A DNA stretch of 64,000 bases from Bradyrhizobium ivorense. GTDB taxonomy: Bacteria; Pseudomonadota; Alphaproteobacteria; Rhizobiales; Xanthobacteraceae. This document shows, piece after piece, positions 25,240-37,154 of the stretch (positions are counted from its first letter, which is position 1; every line of letters begins with the position of its first letter). The position numbers and the translations under genes are program-made. The notes below the pieces were generated by a model. The model searched no databases. It was given only the letters and a program-made list of their open reading frames with translations, and was not told the origin of the DNA. The stretch covers positions 62,001-126,000 of the forward strand of contig NZ_CAADFC020000022.1 in the NCBI RefSeq assembly GCF_900696085.1, in the 5' to 3' direction.

Positions 25240-26232
25240 ATGGCGCTACCCGATTTCAACATGCGTCAGCTCCTCGAAGCTGGCGTTCACTTTGGCCACC
25301 AGGCCCACCGCTGGAACCCGAAGATGCAGGATTACATCTTCGGCGCCCGCAACAACATTCACATCATCGATCTCGCGCAGACCGTGCCGATGCTCCACAC
25401 CGCCCTGAAGGCGGTCAGCGACACGGTCGCCAAGGGCGGCCGCATCCTGTTCGTCGGCACCAAGCGTTCGGCGCAGGACGGCGTCGCCGAGGCTGCCAAG
25501 CGTTCGGCGCAGTACTTCGTCAATTCGCGCTGGCTCGGCGGCACGCTGACCAACTGGAAGACGATCTCGGCCTCGATCAAGCGGCTGCGTCACCTCGACG
25601 AGGTGCTCGCCTCGGGCGAAGCCAACTCCTACACCAAGAAGGAGCGGCTGACCTTGCAGCGCGAGCGCGACAAGCTCGACCGTTCGCTCGGCGGCATCAA
25701 GGACATGGGCGGTCTGCCCGACATGATCTTCGTGATCGACACCAATAAGGAAGACATCGCGATCCAGGAGGCCCAGCGCCTCAACATTCCGGTCGCCGCG
25801 ATTGTCGACACCAACTCGGATCCGAAGGGCATCACCTATGTGGTGCCGGGCAATGACGACGCCGGCCGTGCGATCTCGCTCTACTGCGACCTCGTGGCGC
25901 GCGCCGCCATCGACGGCATCTCGCGCGCCCAGGGTGAGTCCGGCATCGACGTCGGCGCGTCGGCGGACCCGGTACAGGAAGAGCTGCCGGCGGCCGCGCC
26001 GTCCGGCTTCCAGGGCCTCGCGGGTCCCCGCGGCACCGCCGACAACCTCAAGAAGCTCACCGGTGTGTCCGGTGCGATCGAGAAGAAGCTCAACGACCTC
26101 GGCATCTTCCACTATTGGCAGCTCGCCGAGCTCGACCATGACACCGCGCACAAGATCGGCGAAGAAGTCGGTCTGCCGAGCCGCGCCGACGCCTGGGTCG
26201 CCCAGGCCAAGACGCTCGCCGAAGCGGAATAA
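25240..26232 (+). CDS. rpsB: 30S ribosomal protein S2 with C-terminal extension
   Basis: The 330-residue protein carries the whole S2 core ([61 protein letters not shown]). It then extends about 90 residues beyond the roughly 240 of E. coli S2. The extension has an Ala/Pro linker and a helix-hairpin-helix-like segment ([20 protein letters not shown] ... YWQLAELD). Extended S2 is usual in rhizobia. It is the first gene of the translation factor cluster. Confidence 0.97.
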   Translation: MALPDFNMRQLLEAGVHFGHQAHRWNPKMQDYIFGARNNIHIIDLAQTVPMLHTALKAVSDTVAKGGRILFVGTKRSAQDGVAEAAKRSAQYFVNSRWLGGTLTNWKTISASIKRLRHLDEVLASGEANSYTKKERLTLQRERDKLDRSLGGIKDMGGLPDMIFVIDTNKEDIAIQEAQRLNIPVAAIVDTNSDPKGITYVVPGNDDAGRAISLYCDLVARAAIDGISRAQGESGIDVGASADPVQEELPAAAPSGFQGLAGPRGTADNLKKLTGVSGAIEKKLNDLGIFHYWQLAELDHDTAHKIGEEVGLPSRADAWVAQAKTLAEAE

Positions 26233-26359
26233 ACGTTACGCGGCGTGGCCGGGCCTGTCCCGGCCGCCGCTCCTGTTCCACGAACAACGGTTTCCCTGTT
26301 GCTGAAAGCGGCGCCACCCGGCGCCGCGGCTTCATCACAGGCAAGAAGGACATTGAACG

Positions 26360-27283
26360 ATGGCGACGATCACAGCAGCGATGGTCAAGGATCTCCGCGA
26401 GTCGACCGGCGCGGGCATGATGGATTGCAAGGCGGCGCTGACCGAGAACAACGGCGACATGCAGGCCGCGCAGGATTGGCTGCGCAAGAAGGGCATCACC
26501 AAGGCTGCCAAGAAGTCCGGCCGCGTCGCGGCTGAAGGCCTGATCGGTGCGGTGACTTCCGGCACCAAAGGCGTGCTGGTCGAGGTTAATTCGGAAACTG
26601 ACTTCGTCGCGCGCAACGAGCAGTTCCAGGGCCTGGTCAAGATGATCGCCCAGGTCGCACTGCACAACGGTGCCGATGTCGAGACCATCAAGGCCGCCAA
26701 GGTCGGCGACGTCACCGTCGAGACCGCGATCTCGGACGCCATTGCGACCATCGGCGAGAACATGACGCTGCGCCGCGCCGCCGCGCTCGAGGTCAGCAAG
26801 GGCGTGGTGTCGAGCTACGTCCACAACGCCGTGATCGACGGCGCCGGCAAGATCGGTGTGATCGTGGCGCTTGAATCCGCCGGCAAGACCAACGAGCTTG
26901 CGATCCTCGGCCGCCAGCTTGCCATGCACGTCGCCGCCGCGAAGCCGCTGGCGCTCGACTCGACCGGGCTCGATCCGGAGACCGTCAAGCGCGAGAAGGA
27001 CGTGCTGGCCGACAAATACCGCCAGCAGGGCAAGCCGGAGAACGTCATCGAGAAGATCGTCGATTCCGGCCTGAAGACCTATTTCAAGGAAGTCTGCCTG
27101 CTGGATCAGGCCTTTATCCACGACAGCGGCAAGTCCGTTGCCCAGGCCGTGAAGGAAGCTGAGGGTAAGGTCGGCGCGCCGATCAAAATTGCCGGCTTTG
27201 TGAACTATGCTCTCGGTGAGGGAATCGGGAAGCAGGAAAGCGACTTCGCCGCCGAAGTCGCGGCCGCCAGCGGCAAGAAGTAA
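26360..27283 (+). CDS. tsf: Elongation factor Ts
   Basis: The 307-residue guanine nucleotide exchange factor for EF-Tu opens with the UBA-like domain [21 protein letters not shown] and has the [13 protein letters not shown] motif that contacts EF-Tu. It ends with a normal C-terminal helix. AAGGA precedes the ATG. It is cotranscribed with rpsB in most bacteria. Confidence 0.97.
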   Translation: MATITAAMVKDLRESTGAGMMDCKAALTENNGDMQAAQDWLRKKGITKAAKKSGRVAAEGLIGAVTSGTKGVLVEVNSETDFVARNEQFQGLVKMIAQVALHNGADVETIKAAKVGDVTVETAISDAIATIGENMTLRRAAALEVSKGVVSSYVHNAVIDGAGKIGVIVALESAGKTNELAILGRQLAMHVAAAKPLALDSTGLDPETVKREKDVLADKYRQQGKPENVIEKIVDSGLKTYFKEVCLLDQAFIHDSGKSVAQAVKEAEGKVGAPIKIAGFVNYALGEGIGKQESDFAAEVAAASGKK

Positions 27284-27354
27284 GCCGCTGACATCGAGGC
27301 CTCCGGCGCACGCGCCGGAAGCCTGCCTGCGCGGGATAAGAAAGCGATCGCATC

Positions 27355-28071
27355 ATGGCTGAGCCGATCTATCGTCGCGTGGTGATCAAGCTGTCCGGCG
27401 AATATCTGGCCGGCTCCCACGCCTTCGGGATCGACCAGCCGACCGTCGACCGCATCGCCGACGACCTGATCGCGGCGCAAAAGCTCGGCATCGAGGTCGC
27501 GGTCGTGATTGGCGGCGGCAACATCGTCCGCGGCGTCGAAGTCTCCGCGCGCGGCGTGTCCCGGCCGACCGGCGACACCATGGGCATGCTCGCCACCATG
27601 ATGAACTGCCTGGCGCTGGAGGCGGCGATCGAGCGCAAGGGGACCGCGGCGCGGACGCTGTCGGCATTCGTTATGCCGGAGATTTCCGAGCTGTTCACCC
27701 GCAGTGCAGCGCACAAATATCTCGCCGAGGGACGGATCGTCCTGCTCGGCGGCGGAACCGGCAATCCGTTCTTCACCACCGACACCACCGCGGTGCTGCG
27801 GGCGGCCGAGATCGGCGCGCAGGTGGTGCTGAAGGCCACCAATGTCGACGGCGTCTACAGCGCCGATCCGAAGAAGGACCCCAAGGCCAAGCGCTTCGAC
27901 CGCCTGACCCATTCGCAGGCGATCGAGGGTGGCTACAAGGTCATGGATGCGACCGCTTTCGCGCTTGCTCGCGAGACGTCGCTGCCTATCATCGTGTTTT
28001 CGATCGCGGAGCCCGGTTCGATCGGTGGGATTCTGCGCGGGTCCGGACACGGCACCGTCGTCGCCGGCTGA
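27355..28071 (+). CDS. pyrH: UMP kinase
   Basis: The 238-residue amino-acid-kinase-fold enzyme phosphorylates UMP to UDP. Landmarks are [12 protein letters not shown] at the start, [41 protein letters not shown] and [15 protein letters not shown]. Length is typical. A TCCGGCG/CGCCGGA hairpin (27302-27319) lies in the gap after tsf. Confidence 0.97.
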   Translation: MAEPIYRRVVIKLSGEYLAGSHAFGIDQPTVDRIADDLIAAQKLGIEVAVVIGGGNIVRGVEVSARGVSRPTGDTMGMLATMMNCLALEAAIERKGTAARTLSAFVMPEISELFTRSAAHKYLAEGRIVLLGGGTGNPFFTTDTTAVLRAAEIGAQVVLKATNVDGVYSADPKKDPKAKRFDRLTHSQAIEGGYKVMDATAFALARETSLPIIVFSIAEPGSIGGILRGSGHGTVVAG

Positions 28072-28122
28072 CGCTGGCGCCTACGGGCCGCGTCAACCGG
28101 TTTCTTGAAAAGGGAGAACGTC

Positions 28123-28686
28123 ATGGCCGCACCTGGTTTTGACATCAACGAAGTGAAGCGCCGGATGCAGGGCGCCACGCAGTCGCTCAAGCACGAGCTT
28201 GGTGGCCTGCGCACCGGCCGCGCCGCGGCCTCCATGCTGGAGCCGGTCCAGGTCGAGGCCTACGGCTCGCACATGCCGCTCAACCAGGTTGCGACCATCA
28301 GCGTGCCCGAGCCGCGTCTGCTGTCCGTTCAGGTCTGGGACAAGTCGATGGTCAAGGCCGTGGAAAAGGCGATCGTCGATTCCAATCTCGGCCTGTCGCC
28401 GGCCACCGAAGGCCAGGTGCTGCGGCTGCGCATTCCCGAGCTCAACCAGGAGCGCCGCAAGGAGCTGGTCAAGGTCGCGCACAAATACGCCGAGCAGGCC
28501 AAGGTCGCGGTCCGCCACGTGCGTCGCGACGGCCTCGATATCATCAAGAAGATGGAAAAGAATCACGAGATCTCCGAGGACGATCAGGAGCGCCTGTCCA
28601 ACGAGGTGCAGAAGGCGACCGACGGGATGATCCACGAGATCGACCAGCTGCTGGCCGCCAAGGAAAAGGAAATCCTGACGGTCTGA
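28123..28686 (+). CDS. frr: Ribosome recycling factor
   Basis: The 187-residue protein, with EF-G, splits post-termination ribosomes. It shows [18 protein letters not shown] (residues 21-38), the [15 protein letters not shown] motif and the coiled-coil C-terminus. The ATG at 28123 is preceded by AGGGAG and gives the normal length; a start 18 bases upstream would place the Shine-Dalgarno inside the gene. Confidence 0.96.
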   Translation: MAAPGFDINEVKRRMQGATQSLKHELGGLRTGRAAASMLEPVQVEAYGSHMPLNQVATISVPEPRLLSVQVWDKSMVKAVEKAIVDSNLGLSPATEGQVLRLRIPELNQERRKELVKVAHKYAEQAKVAVRHVRRDGLDIIKKMEKNHEISEDDQERLSNEVQKATDGMIHEIDQLLAAKEKEILTV

Positions 28687-28756
28687 CGCGACCTTTCGCT
28701 TTGACGCGCTTTCTTCACGTCGGCTTGTCCGCGTGAGAGCGCCATGGGAACACGCC

Positions 28757-29515
28757 ATGTCGAACGCCGTAGCCCCTGCAACCGACGGACCGGATCGCTC
28801 CGGAAGTCCGTTGCACGTGGCGATCATCATGGACGGCAACGGGCGCTGGGCCGCCGCGCGCGGCCTGCCGCGCGCCGAAGGCCATCGCCGCGGCGTCGAG
28901 GCGTTGCGCCGCACGGTGCGCGCGGCCCATGAACTCGGCGTGCACTACCTCACGATTTTCTCGTTCAGCTCGGAGAACTGGTCGCGGCCGGCGACCGAGA
29001 TCGGCGATCTGTTCGGTCTGCTGCGCCGCTTCATCCGCAACGATCTGGCGAGCCTGCATCGCGATGGCGTGCGGGTGCGTGTGATCGGCGAGCGCGACGG
29101 GCTCGACCCCGACATCTGCGCGCTGCTCAACGAGGCCGAGGAGCTGACCAAGGGCAATGTGAAGCTCAATCTCGTCGTCGCCTTCAACTACGGCTCGCGC
29201 GCCGAAATCGCCGCTGCCGCGCGGCGGCTCGCGCGCGAGGTCGCCGAAGGCAAGCGCGACGCCGCTTCGATCGACGCCGACACGCTCGGGCAATATCTCG
29301 ATGCGCCCGACATTCCCGATCCCGATCTGATCATCCGCACCAGCGGCGAGCAGCGCCTGTCGAATTTCCTGATGTGGCAGGCCGCCTATAGCGAACTGGT
29401 GTTCGTGCCGGTGCTCTGGCCCGATTTCGACAAGGCGGCGCTGGAGAGCGCGATCGCGGAATACGGCAGGCGCGAGCGCCGCTTCGGCGGCCTCGCTGCG
29501 AAAACCGGCTCGTGA
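28757..29515 (+). CDS. uppS: Undecaprenyl diphosphate synthase (isoprenyl transferase)
   Basis: The 252-residue cis-prenyltransferase makes the C55 lipid carrier for peptidoglycan and O-antigen. Motifs: [20 protein letters not shown] with the catalytic Asp, [11 protein letters not shown], and [18 protein letters not shown] plus YSELVF. The start is placed at ATG 28757; an upstream ATG at 28733 is possible but adds residues not usual in the family. The stop overlaps the cdsA start (GTGA). Confidence 0.95.
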   Translation: MSNAVAPATDGPDRSGSPLHVAIIMDGNGRWAAARGLPRAEGHRRGVEALRRTVRAAHELGVHYLTIFSFSSENWSRPATEIGDLFGLLRRFIRNDLASLHRDGVRVRVIGERDGLDPDICALLNEAEELTKGNVKLNLVVAFNYGSRAEIAAAARRLAREVAEGKRDAASIDADTLGQYLDAPDIPDPDLIIRTSGEQRLSNFLMWQAAYSELVFVPVLWPDFDKAALESAIAEYGRRERRFGGLAAKTGS

Positions 29516-30402
29516 CCGAGGGCGAAGCCGCGCGCGCGGCAGCGGAAGCCGCACCGGAGCCTGCGAAACACGCTTCCGAAGCCGCGAGCGAGCAGGGCTC
29601 GCGCAATCTCGTGATGCGCGTCGTCGCGGCCCTCGTGCTGGCGCCGGTCGCGATCATGCTGGCCTATGTCGGCGGCATTGCCTGGACCTTGTTGGTGACG
29701 CTGGCCGCGATCGGACTGTTCGTGGAATGGCTGATGGTCACGGACGTCGGCCGCGAGCTCCGTGTGGTGGGCCCCGGCGTTGCCGCGCTGCTGCTTGCCG
29801 GTCTCGGCCTGATCGCCGGCCGGATCGATGCGGCGCTGATTGTGCTCGCGATCGGCGCGGTCGCGGTGGCGCTGACCTCGGGCGAGCGGCGCAACTGGGC
29901 GACCGCCGGACTGCTCTATGCAGCGGCCGCCGAGGTCGCATCGGTGCTGGTGCGCCTCGATACGGCCAAGGGGTTTGGCGCGCTGATGTTCGTGCTGCTG
30001 GTGGTGTGGGTCACCGACATCGGCGGCTATTTTGCCGGTCGCAGCATCGGCGGACCAAAGCTCTGGGTGCGGATCAGCCCGAAGAAGACCTGGGCCGGCG
30101 CCATCGGCGGCTTCGCGGCGAGCCTGCTGGTGGCGGCCGGCTTTGCCGCCTTCGAGATCGGCTCCACCGCGCCGCTATTGGTGCTCGGCGCGCTGCTGTC
30201 GGTGGTGTCGCAGCTCGGCGACCTCTTCGAATCCGCCGTGAAGCGGCGGTTCGGGGTGAAGGATTCGAGTCATATCATTCCCGGCCATGGCGGGGTCCTG
30301 GACCGCCTGGACGGGTTTGTCGCGGCCGTGATTGTTGCGGCGATTTTAGGTTTCGTTCGCGGCGGCGCCGATGGCGTCGGGCGCGGTCTTATGGTTTGGT
30401 GA
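29512..30402 (+). CDS. cdsA: Phosphatidate cytidylyltransferase
   Basis: The 296-residue inner-membrane enzyme makes CDP-diacylglycerol. It has an Ala/Glu-rich N-terminal tail, about seven membrane segments, and the signature region [13 protein letters not shown] then [19 protein letters not shown] and [14 protein letters not shown]. It begins with GTG overlapping the uppS stop, indicating translational coupling. It supplies phospholipid precursors alongside the isoprenoid genes on either side. Confidence 0.94.
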   Translation: MTEGEAARAAAEAAPEPAKHASEAASEQGSRNLVMRVVAALVLAPVAIMLAYVGGIAWTLLVTLAAIGLFVEWLMVTDVGRELRVVGPGVAALLLAGLGLIAGRIDAALIVLAIGAVAVALTSGERRNWATAGLLYAAAAEVASVLVRLDTAKGFGALMFVLLVVWVTDIGGYFAGRSIGGPKLWVRISPKKTWAGAIGGFAASLLVAAGFAAFEIGSTAPLLVLGALLSVVSQLGDLFESAVKRRFGVKDSSHIIPGHGGVLDRLDGFVAAVIVAAILGFVRGGADGVGRGLMVW

Positions 30403-30406
30403 TGTG

Positions 30407-31630
30407 ATGAGCGCAGTTCCATTGCGTAACAACAAGGCCGCGGCATCCGCGGTGCGGTCGGTAACTGTCCTGGGCGCCACCGGCTCGATCGGTGACAGCA
30501 CCATGGATCTCCTGCGCGGCGCGCGGGATCGCTACCGGGTCGAGGCGCTGACCGCGAACAGCAATGTCGAGGCGCTGGCCAAGCTCGCCAGGGAATTCGG
30601 CGCGCGGTTTGCCGCGATCGCCGACCCCACGAAATTGTCCGCGCTGAAGGATGCGCTGGCCGGCACCCGCACCGAGTGCGGGGCGGGCGAGAGCGCCATC
30701 ATCGAGGCCGCGGCGCGGCCTGCCGACTGGGTGATGGCGGCGGTCAGCGGCGCCGCCGGGCTCAAGCCCGCGCTCGCCGCGGTCGATCGCGGCGCCTCCG
30801 TTGCGCTCGCCAACAAGGAGTGCCTGGTCTGCGCCGGCGATTTCTTCATGGAGCGCGCCGCCAAGGCCGGCGCCTGCATCCTGCCGGCGGATTCCGAGCA
30901 TAACGCGCTGTTCCAGGCGCTGGCCTCGGGCGACCGCGCCGAATTGGTTCGCGTGATCATCACCGCTTCGGGCGGCCCGTTCCGCACCTGGGCTCCGGCC
31001 GACATCGAGCAGGCGACCCTGGAGCAGGCGCTGAAGCATCCGAACTGGAGCATGGGCCAGAAGATCACGATCGATTCGGCGTCGATGATGAACAAGGGCC
31101 TCGAGGTGATTGAGGCGTCCTATCTGTTCGCATTGACGCCGGACGAGATCGACGTGCTGGTGCACCCGCAGTCGATCATCCACGGCATGGTCGAATTCTC
31201 CGACCGCTCGGTGATGGCGCAGCTCGGCGCGCCCGACATGCGGATCCCGATCGCGCATTGCCTCGGCTGGCCCGACCGGATCGTCGGCCCGTCGGCGCGG
31301 CTCGATCTCGCCAAGATCGGTCAGCTCACCTTCGAGGCGCCGGATTTCGCCCGCTTCCCCGGGCTGCGGCTGGCCTACGAGGCGCTGCGGACCGGGAAGG
31401 GCGCGACGACCGTCTACAACGCCGCGAACGAAGTCGCGGTCGCCGCGTTTATCGCTGGCAAGATCAAGTTCGGCGCGATCGCTCGCCTGGTCGAAGCGAC
31501 GATGAACGATTGGATCCGGACCGGGAATCGGGCACCGCTGGTCTCGGCGGATGATGCGATTTCCGTTGACCATGTTGCGCGAAATAAAGCTGCCGCCCTA
31601 TTGCCTCAAATTGCCTTAAAGGCAACCTAG
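30407..31630 (+). CDS. dxr: 1-deoxy-D-xylulose 5-phosphate reductoisomerase
   Basis: The 407-residue NADPH-dependent enzyme makes MEP, the second step of the non-mevalonate isoprenoid pathway. It has the Rossmann opening [30 protein letters not shown], the metal-binding [13 protein letters not shown] and the active-site loop [23 protein letters not shown] (HPNWSMGQK, then [10 protein letters not shown]). Start ATG at 30407, four bases after the cdsA stop. It feeds IPP/DMAPP to uppS. Confidence 0.96.
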   Translation: MSAVPLRNNKAAASAVRSVTVLGATGSIGDSTMDLLRGARDRYRVEALTANSNVEALAKLAREFGARFAAIADPTKLSALKDALAGTRTECGAGESAIIEAAARPADWVMAAVSGAAGLKPALAAVDRGASVALANKECLVCAGDFFMERAAKAGACILPADSEHNALFQALASGDRAELVRVIITASGGPFRTWAPADIEQATLEQALKHPNWSMGQKITIDSASMMNKGLEVIEASYLFALTPDEIDVLVHPQSIIHGMVEFSDRSVMAQLGAPDMRIPIAHCLGWPDRIVGPSARLDLAKIGQLTFEAPDFARFPGLRLAYEALRTGKGATTVYNAANEVAVAAFIAGKIKFGAIARLVEATMNDWIRTGNRAPLVSADDAISVDHVARNKAAALLPQIALKAT

Positions 31631-31673
31631 AGGGTTGGGGACGGAGCCTTTGGCTCTTGTCGAGGGAACACGG

Positions 31674-32825
31674 ATGCCCGAATTTTTTCTTCATACTTTC
31701 AGTACGTTGAGTCATGGGCTCGTCGGTTACATTGTCCCATTTTTATTCGTCCTGACGATTGTCGTCTTCTTCCACGAACTGGGTCACTTCCTGGTCGCGC
31801 GCTGGGCCGGGGTGAAGGTGCTGACCTTCTCGCTCGGGTTCGGGCCGGAGCTCGCGGGCTTCAACGACCGCCATGGTACGCGCTGGAAGATCTCCGCGAT
31901 TCCGCTCGGCGGCTACGTCAAGTTCTTCGGCGATGACTCAGAGGCGTCGACGCCTTCGACGGAAAAGCTCGCAACGATGACGGCGGAGGAGCGCGAAGGC
32001 AGCTTCCACCACAAGACCGTCGGGAAGCGCGCCGCGATCGTCGTCGCCGGCCCGGTCGCCAATTTCATCCTGGGTGCGCTGATCTTTGCCGGCATGGCGC
32101 TCTATTACGGCAAGCCCAGCACGATCGCCCGGGTCGACGGCATTGTCGCCGACAGTGCGGCCGCCGCGGCGGGCTTCAAGGTGGGCGACGTCATCCTCGA
32201 AATCGACGGCAGTCCGATTCAAAGCTTCGCCGACATGCAGCGCGTCGTAGGATCGAGCGCAGGTTCAAAGCTTGCATTCCGGGTCAAGCGCGACGGCGAG
32301 GTCGTTTCATTCAATGCGACGCCGGCGCTCAAGGAGGTCAAGGATCCTTTCGGCAACGCGCATCGCATCGGCGTGCTCGGGATCGAGCACAAGGCCCAAA
32401 CCGGCGAGGCGACCAGCGTGCCGGTTGGCGTCGTGGAATCGCTCCGAATCGGCGTCGAGCAGGTCTGGTACATCATTTCCAGCACCTTCAAGTTCCTGGG
32501 GTCGCTGTTCGTCGGAACCGGCAATCCGGGCGAGGTGAGCGGGGTCCTTGGCATCGCGAAACTCTCCGGCCAGGCGGCGAGCGCCGGGTTCCAGTTCGTC
32601 GTGAACCTGTGCGCAATCCTGTCGGTCTCGATCGGCCTGCTGAACCTGTTCCCGATCCCACTGCTGGACGGCGGGCACCTCATGTTTTACGGGGCGGAAG
32701 TGCTGCGCGGACGCCCGCTCTCGGAGCGCACGCAGGAGGTCGGGTTCCGAATCGGTCTTGGTCTGGTCCTGATGCTGATGGTGTTTGCAACCTATAACGA
32801 CATCCTCAAATTGGCTGGGTCGTGA
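31674..32825 (+). CDS. rseP: Site-2 intramembrane protease RseP
   Basis: The 383-residue zinc metalloprotease in the inner membrane has HExxH in VFFHELGHFLVARWAGVKV (about residues 30-48), one PDZ domain (about 125-205, with VDGIVADSAAAAAGFKVGDV) and the second metal motif NLFPIPLLDGGHL near the C-terminus. It cleaves anti-sigma factors and leftover signal peptides. ATG 31674 follows GAGGGAA. It lies between dxr and bamA, the usual place. Confidence 0.94.
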   Translation: MPEFFLHTFSTLSHGLVGYIVPFLFVLTIVVFFHELGHFLVARWAGVKVLTFSLGFGPELAGFNDRHGTRWKISAIPLGGYVKFFGDDSEASTPSTEKLATMTAEEREGSFHHKTVGKRAAIVVAGPVANFILGALIFAGMALYYGKPSTIARVDGIVADSAAAAAGFKVGDVILEIDGSPIQSFADMQRVVGSSAGSKLAFRVKRDGEVVSFNATPALKEVKDPFGNAHRIGVLGIEHKAQTGEATSVPVGVVESLRIGVEQVWYIISSTFKFLGSLFVGTGNPGEVSGVLGIAKLSGQAASAGFQFVVNLCAILSVSIGLLNLFPIPLLDGGHLMFYGAEVLRGRPLSERTQEVGFRIGLGLVLMLMVFATYNDILKLAGS

Positions 32826-33000
32826 AACGCGGCTTTTTTGTGACGTTGCTAATGGGCAACGTCTTGGAACGAATTGGAAATACGCTCCCGTAGAAAGTTT
32901 GCCCCCATGGCAAATTTGGTTACAAGCTGAGCATAAGGTTGGGAATCTGTCGGGGCGTTGGGGAACGATCCGGCATCGGAAGGATAAGGGCGCGTTGCGC

Positions 33001-35541
33001 ATGATGTTTGGAATGCGAGTGAGGGGGGGCTTGTTCGCTGCCCTGGTCATGTTCGCCGTGCCGGTGGCTGCCACCTTGGCGGCCGTGAGTGTGTCTGCGC
33101 CTGCGCTTGCCCAGACCGTCGATTCGATCGCCGTCGAGGGCAACCGGCGTGTAGAGCTCGAAACCATCCGTTCCTACTTCCGTCCGGGTCCGGGCGGTCG
33201 GCTCGGGCAGGCCCAGATCGACGACGGCCTGAAGGCGCTGATCGAGACCGGCCTGTTCCAGGACGTCCATATCGAAACGCGCGGCGGGCGCCTGGTCGTG
33301 ATCGTGGTCGAGAACCCGGTGATCGGCCGCGTCGCCTTCGAGGGCAACAAGAAGATCAAGGACGAGCAGCTGACGGCCGAGGTCCAGTCCAAGCCGCGCG
33401 GTACCTTCTCGCGCCCGATGGTGCAGTCGGATGCGCTGCGAATCGCCGAAATCTACCGCCGGTCCGGCCGCTACGACGTGCGGGTCAATCCGCAGATCAT
33501 CGAGCAGCCGAACAACCGCGTCGACCTGATCTTCGAGATCAATGAAGGCGTGAAGACTGGCGTCCGCTCGATCGAATTCATCGGCAACAACGCCTATTCG
33601 GCGTCCCGTCTGCGCGACGTCATCAAGACCCGTGAATCGAACATCCTGAGCTTCCTCGGCGGCAACGACGTCTACGATCCCGATCGCGTCGAGGCCGACC
33701 GCGACCTGATTCGCCGCTTCTACCTCAAGAACGGTTATGCCGACGTCCAGGTCGTGGCCGCGCTGACCGAATACGATCCGGACAAGAAGGGCTTCCTGGT
33801 CACCTTCAAGATCGAGGAAGGCCAGCAGTATCGCGTCGCCGCCGTCAACTTCACGTCGTCGATCTCGACGCTGGATCCGAACGCGCTGCGCTCGTGGTCG
33901 CGCGTCAATGTCGGCTCGCTCTACAACGCCGAGGCGCTGGAGAAGTCCGTCGAAGAGATGCAGATCGAGGCCTCGCGCCGCGGCTACGCCTTCGCGGTGG
34001 TGCGGCCGCGCGGCGACCGCAATTTCGAGAATCACACGGTGTCGATCACCTTCGCGATCGACGAGGGCCCGCGCACCTACATTGAGCGCATCAACGTCCG
34101 CGGCAACACCCGCACCCGCGATTACGTCATCCGCCGCGAGTTCGACATCTCCGAGGGCGACGCCTACAACCGCGCGCTGGTCGATCGCGCCGAGCGCCGG
34201 CTGAAGAACCTCGACTTCTTCAAGACCGTCAAGATCACCACCGAGCCGGGCTCCTCGAGCGACCGGGTCATCCTGATCGTCGATCTCGAGGAGAAGTCGA
34301 CCGGCGACTTCTCGGTGTCGGGCGGCTATTCGACCACCGACGGCGCGCTGGCCGAAGTCTCGGTCTCCGAGCGCAACCTGCTCGGGCGGGGCCTGTTCGC
34401 CAAGGCGTCGGTGACTTACGGCCAGTACGCCCGCGGCTATTCGCTGTCGTTCGTCGAGCCCTATCTGCTCGACTACCGCGTCGCGCTCGGCCTCGACCTC
34501 TACCAGCGCCAGCAGCTGTCCAACAGCTACATCTCCTACGGCACCAAGACGCTCGGCTTCAGCCCGCGGCTCGGCTTCAGCCTGCGGGAAGACCTCTCGC
34601 TGCAGCTGCGCTACTCGATCTATCAGCAGGAAATCTCGCTGCCGTCGACGCTGAACAACTGTAACAACATCCAGACCTTGCCGGATGGAACGCCCAATCC
34701 CGCGTTCTTCCCGAGCCCGGCCTTCGCCAATCTGCACGGCATCGACCTGACCTCGACCAACGGTCTCGGGTGCTTCTACGACGGCGAAGCCTCGCTGCCG
34801 GTCCGCAAGGAACTGGCGGGTGGCAAGACGCTGACCTCGGCGCTCGGCTACACGCTGAACTACAACACCCTCGACAACAACAAGAATCCGACCGACGGCC
34901 TGCTGGTCGACTTCCGGCAGGACTTCGCGGGTGTCGGCGGCGACGTCAGCTACATCAAGACCGCGATCGATGCGAAGTACTACACCCCGCTGGTCTCCGA
35001 CCTCGTCGGCGTGATCCACGCCCAGGGCGGTATCCTGAACAAGCTGGGCAGCACAGAGCTGCGCATGCTGGATCACTTCCAGATGGGCCCGAACCTGGTC
35101 CGCGGCTTCGCGCCGAACGGCATCGGTCCGCGTGACATCAACCCCTACAGCACGCAGGACGCGATCGGCGGCACCAAGTACTGGGGCGTGTCGGCGGAAC
35201 TGCAGATGCCGTTCTGGTTCCTGCCGAAGGAAGTCGGCCTCAAGGGCGCGGTCTACGCGGACGCCGGTGGTCTGTACGACTACCAGGGACCAACGTCGTG
35301 GGCGGCGACCGGCGAAGTCAACGTGCCGGGCTGCGTCAGGCCGACCAACAACCCGCCGACGCCGGGCACCTGCCTCGGGCTGAACTTCGACGACAGCAAG
35401 GTCGTCCGCACCTCGGTCGGTGTCGGCCTGATCTGGCAGTCGCCGTTCGGACCGCTGCGCTTCGACTATGCGATCCCGCTGACCAAGGGCCAGTTTGACC
35501 GCACACAAGAGTTCCGGTTTGGCGGCGGTACTTCGTTCTAA
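33001..35541 (+). CDS. bamA: Outer-membrane protein assembly factor BamA
   Basis: The 846-residue protein has a signal peptide (to APALAQ, about residue 37), five POTRA domains (about 38-430; the first begins [20 protein letters not shown]) and a 16-strand Omp85 barrel with the conserved VRGF of loop 6 ([16 protein letters not shown]). It ends at ...FRFGGGTSF with the C-terminal Phe. It folds and inserts outer-membrane barrels such as the TonB receptor and Omp25-like protein in this window. A longer frame is open upstream, but the signal peptide fixes the start near 33001. Confidence 0.95.
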   Translation: MMFGMRVRGGLFAALVMFAVPVAATLAAVSVSAPALAQTVDSIAVEGNRRVELETIRSYFRPGPGGRLGQAQIDDGLKALIETGLFQDVHIETRGGRLVVIVVENPVIGRVAFEGNKKIKDEQLTAEVQSKPRGTFSRPMVQSDALRIAEIYRRSGRYDVRVNPQIIEQPNNRVDLIFEINEGVKTGVRSIEFIGNNAYSASRLRDVIKTRESNILSFLGGNDVYDPDRVEADRDLIRRFYLKNGYADVQVVAALTEYDPDKKGFLVTFKIEEGQQYRVAAVNFTSSISTLDPNALRSWSRVNVGSLYNAEALEKSVEEMQIEASRRGYAFAVVRPRGDRNFENHTVSITFAIDEGPRTYIERINVRGNTRTRDYVIRREFDISEGDAYNRALVDRAERRLKNLDFFKTVKITTEPGSSSDRVILIVDLEEKSTGDFSVSGGYSTTDGALAEVSVSERNLLGRGLFAKASVTYGQYARGYSLSFVEPYLLDYRVALGLDLYQRQQLSNSYISYGTKTLGFSPRLGFSLREDLSLQLRYSIYQQEISLPSTLNNCNNIQTLPDGTPNPAFFPSPAFANLHGIDLTSTNGLGCFYDGEASLPVRKELAGGKTLTSALGYTLNYNTLDNNKNPTDGLLVDFRQDFAGVGGDVSYIKTAIDAKYYTPLVSDLVGVIHAQGGILNKLGSTELRMLDHFQMGPNLVRGFAPNGIGPRDINPYSTQDAIGGTKYWGVSAELQMPFWFLPKEVGLKGAVYADAGGLYDYQGPTSWAATGEVNVPGCVRPTNNPPTPGTCLGLNFDDSKVVRTSVGVGLIWQSPFGPLRFDYAIPLTKGQFDRTQEFRFGGGTSF

Positions 35542-35573
35542 GACCGGTTGCCGGCCGGACTGCGACGGAAAGA

Positions 35574-36635
35574 ATGGCGCAGCCGATCTTCTTCAAGAAG
35601 CCTCCTTCGTCAACGCTGGCTGAGATCGCCGCGCTGACGAAGGCGCATCTGGTCGACCCCGCGAGGGGCGCGCAGCAGATCAGGGGACTGGCTTCGCTCG
35701 ACGAAGCCGGCCCGATGCACCTCGCCTTCTTCGACAATCTCAAATACGCCGACCAGCTCGCCGCGACCCGGGCCGGGGCCTGCCTGGTCAGCCCGCGCTT
35801 CGAGGCGCAGGTGCCCAAGGGCACCGCGGTGCTGCGGGCGACCAAGCCGTTCCACGCCTTCGTCCAGCTCGCCCGCGAATGGCATGCCGATGCGCTGCGG
35901 CCGCAGTCCTGGTTCGATACCGAGGGCATCGCGCCGTCGGCGATCATCGACCCCACCGCGCGGCTGGAGGACGGCGTCATCGTCGATCCGCTGGTCGTGA
36001 TCGGGCCCAGGGTCGAGATCGGCGCGGGCACCATCATCGGCGCCGGCGCGGTGATCGGGGCCGACGTCAAGATCGGCCGCGACTGCAATGTCGGCGCCAA
36101 GACCACCATCCAGTTCGCCCTGATCGGCAACAACGTGCTGATCCATCCCGGCTGCAACATCGGCCAGGACGGCTACGGCTTCATCTTCTTCGGGCCTTCG
36201 GGCCACCTGAAGGTGCCGCAGACCGGCCGGGTGCTGATCCAGAACAATGTCGAGGTCGGTGCCGGGTCGACCATCGACCGCGGCTCGCTGCGCGACACCG
36301 TGATCGGCGAAGGCACCAAAGTCGACAACCAGGTTCAGATTGGCCACAATGTGACCATCGGCAGGCACTGCCTGCTCGCGGCCCAGATCGGGCTCGCGGG
36401 CAGCCTGACGATCGGCGACAATGTCGCGCTCGGCGCCAAGGTGGGCATCAACAACCACCTCAACATCGGCGACGGCGCCCAGGTGACGGCGATGAGCGCG
36501 GTCAAGGACGACATCCCGCCGAACGGTCGCTGGGGCGGGCACTTCGCCAAGCCGACCAAGCAGTGGTTCAGGGAAATCATCGCGGTCGAGCGCCTGGTGC
36601 GCGACAACGAAGCGAAGGGTAAGGACGAGGAGTGA
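35574..36635 (+). CDS. lpxD: UDP-3-O-acylglucosamine N-acyltransferase
   Basis: The 353-residue left-handed beta-helix enzyme adds the second acyl chain in lipid A synthesis. An N-terminal uridine-binding domain (to about residue 110) is followed by hexapeptide repeats ([22 protein letters not shown], and [19 protein letters not shown]) and the catalytic-His region [16 protein letters not shown], with [18 protein letters not shown]. The stop overlaps fabZ (TGATG). Confidence 0.95.
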   Translation: MAQPIFFKKPPSSTLAEIAALTKAHLVDPARGAQQIRGLASLDEAGPMHLAFFDNLKYADQLAATRAGACLVSPRFEAQVPKGTAVLRATKPFHAFVQLAREWHADALRPQSWFDTEGIAPSAIIDPTARLEDGVIVDPLVVIGPRVEIGAGTIIGAGAVIGADVKIGRDCNVGAKTTIQFALIGNNVLIHPGCNIGQDGYGFIFFGPSGHLKVPQTGRVLIQNNVEVGAGSTIDRGSLRDTVIGEGTKVDNQVQIGHNVTIGRHCLLAAQIGLAGSLTIGDNVALGAKVGINNHLNIGDGAQVTAMSAVKDDIPPNGRWGGHFAKPTKQWFREIIAVERLVRDNEAKGKDEE

Positions 36636-37093
36636 TGGAGGAGTCGCCGGTCAGGTTCGAGCTCGTGGATATCAACGATATCCTGAAGACGCTGCCGCAC
36701 CGCTTTCCGATGCTGCTGATCGACCGGGTCATCAAGATCCGCGCCGACTACAGCGGCATCGGCATCAAGAACGTCACCTTCAACGAGCCGCCGTTCCAGG
36801 GACATTTTCCGGAGCGGCCGGTGTATCCCGGCGTGATGATGATCGAGGCGATGGCCCAGACCGCCGGCGTGATCGGCATCAAGTCGGTCGAGGGCACCGA
36901 GAAGCCGCGCGCGGTGTACTTCCTCACCATCGACAAGTGCAAGTTCAGGAAGCCGGTCATGCCCGGCGACACCATCGAATACCACATGCGCTCGCTCGGC
37001 CGGCGCAAGACGATGTGGTGGTTTCACGGTGATGCAAAGGTCAACGGCCAGGTCGTGGCCGAGGCCGATGTCGGAGCCATGCTGACGGATTAA
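36635..37093 (+). CDS. fabZ: 3-hydroxyacyl-ACP dehydratase FabZ
   Basis: The 152-residue hot-dog-fold enzyme dehydrates 3-hydroxyacyl-ACP in fatty acid synthesis and competes with lpxA/lpxD for the shared hydroxyacyl-ACP pool. Motifs: [17 protein letters not shown] and [20 protein letters not shown], with the catalytic His and Glu. It overlaps the lpxD stop (TGATG). The TAA stop is joined directly to a dispersed repeat. Confidence 0.95.
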   Translation: MEESPVRFELVDINDILKTLPHRFPMLLIDRVIKIRADYSGIGIKNVTFNEPPFQGHFPERPVYPGVMMIEAMAQTAGVIGIKSVEGTEKPRAVYFLTIDKCKFRKPVMPGDTIEYHMRSLGRRKTMWWFHGDAKVNGQVVAEADVGAMLTD

Positions 37094-37138
37094 GCATGAT
37101 CCGGAAAAGTGTGAAGCGGTTTTCCGAAAAGATCATGC
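37094..37138 (+). repeat. Dispersed GCATGATCCGGAAA repeat, copy 3
   Basis: GCATGATCCGGAAAAGTG, then GGTTTTCCGAAAA and GATCATGC form an imperfect palindrome starting at the base after the fabZ stop, in the same sense as copies 1 and 2. Confidence 0.8.
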
Positions 37139-37154
37139 TCAAACAAAAGCCACG

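Noticed and set aside
30389-31573. Long antisense frame opposite dxr
   Set aside because: Mirror of dxr codon usage; no ribosome site or domain.
32920-35508. An 862-codon open frame antisense to bamA
   Set aside because: It is a mirror of the bamA codon pattern with no domain or ribosome site; bamA on the other strand is certain.
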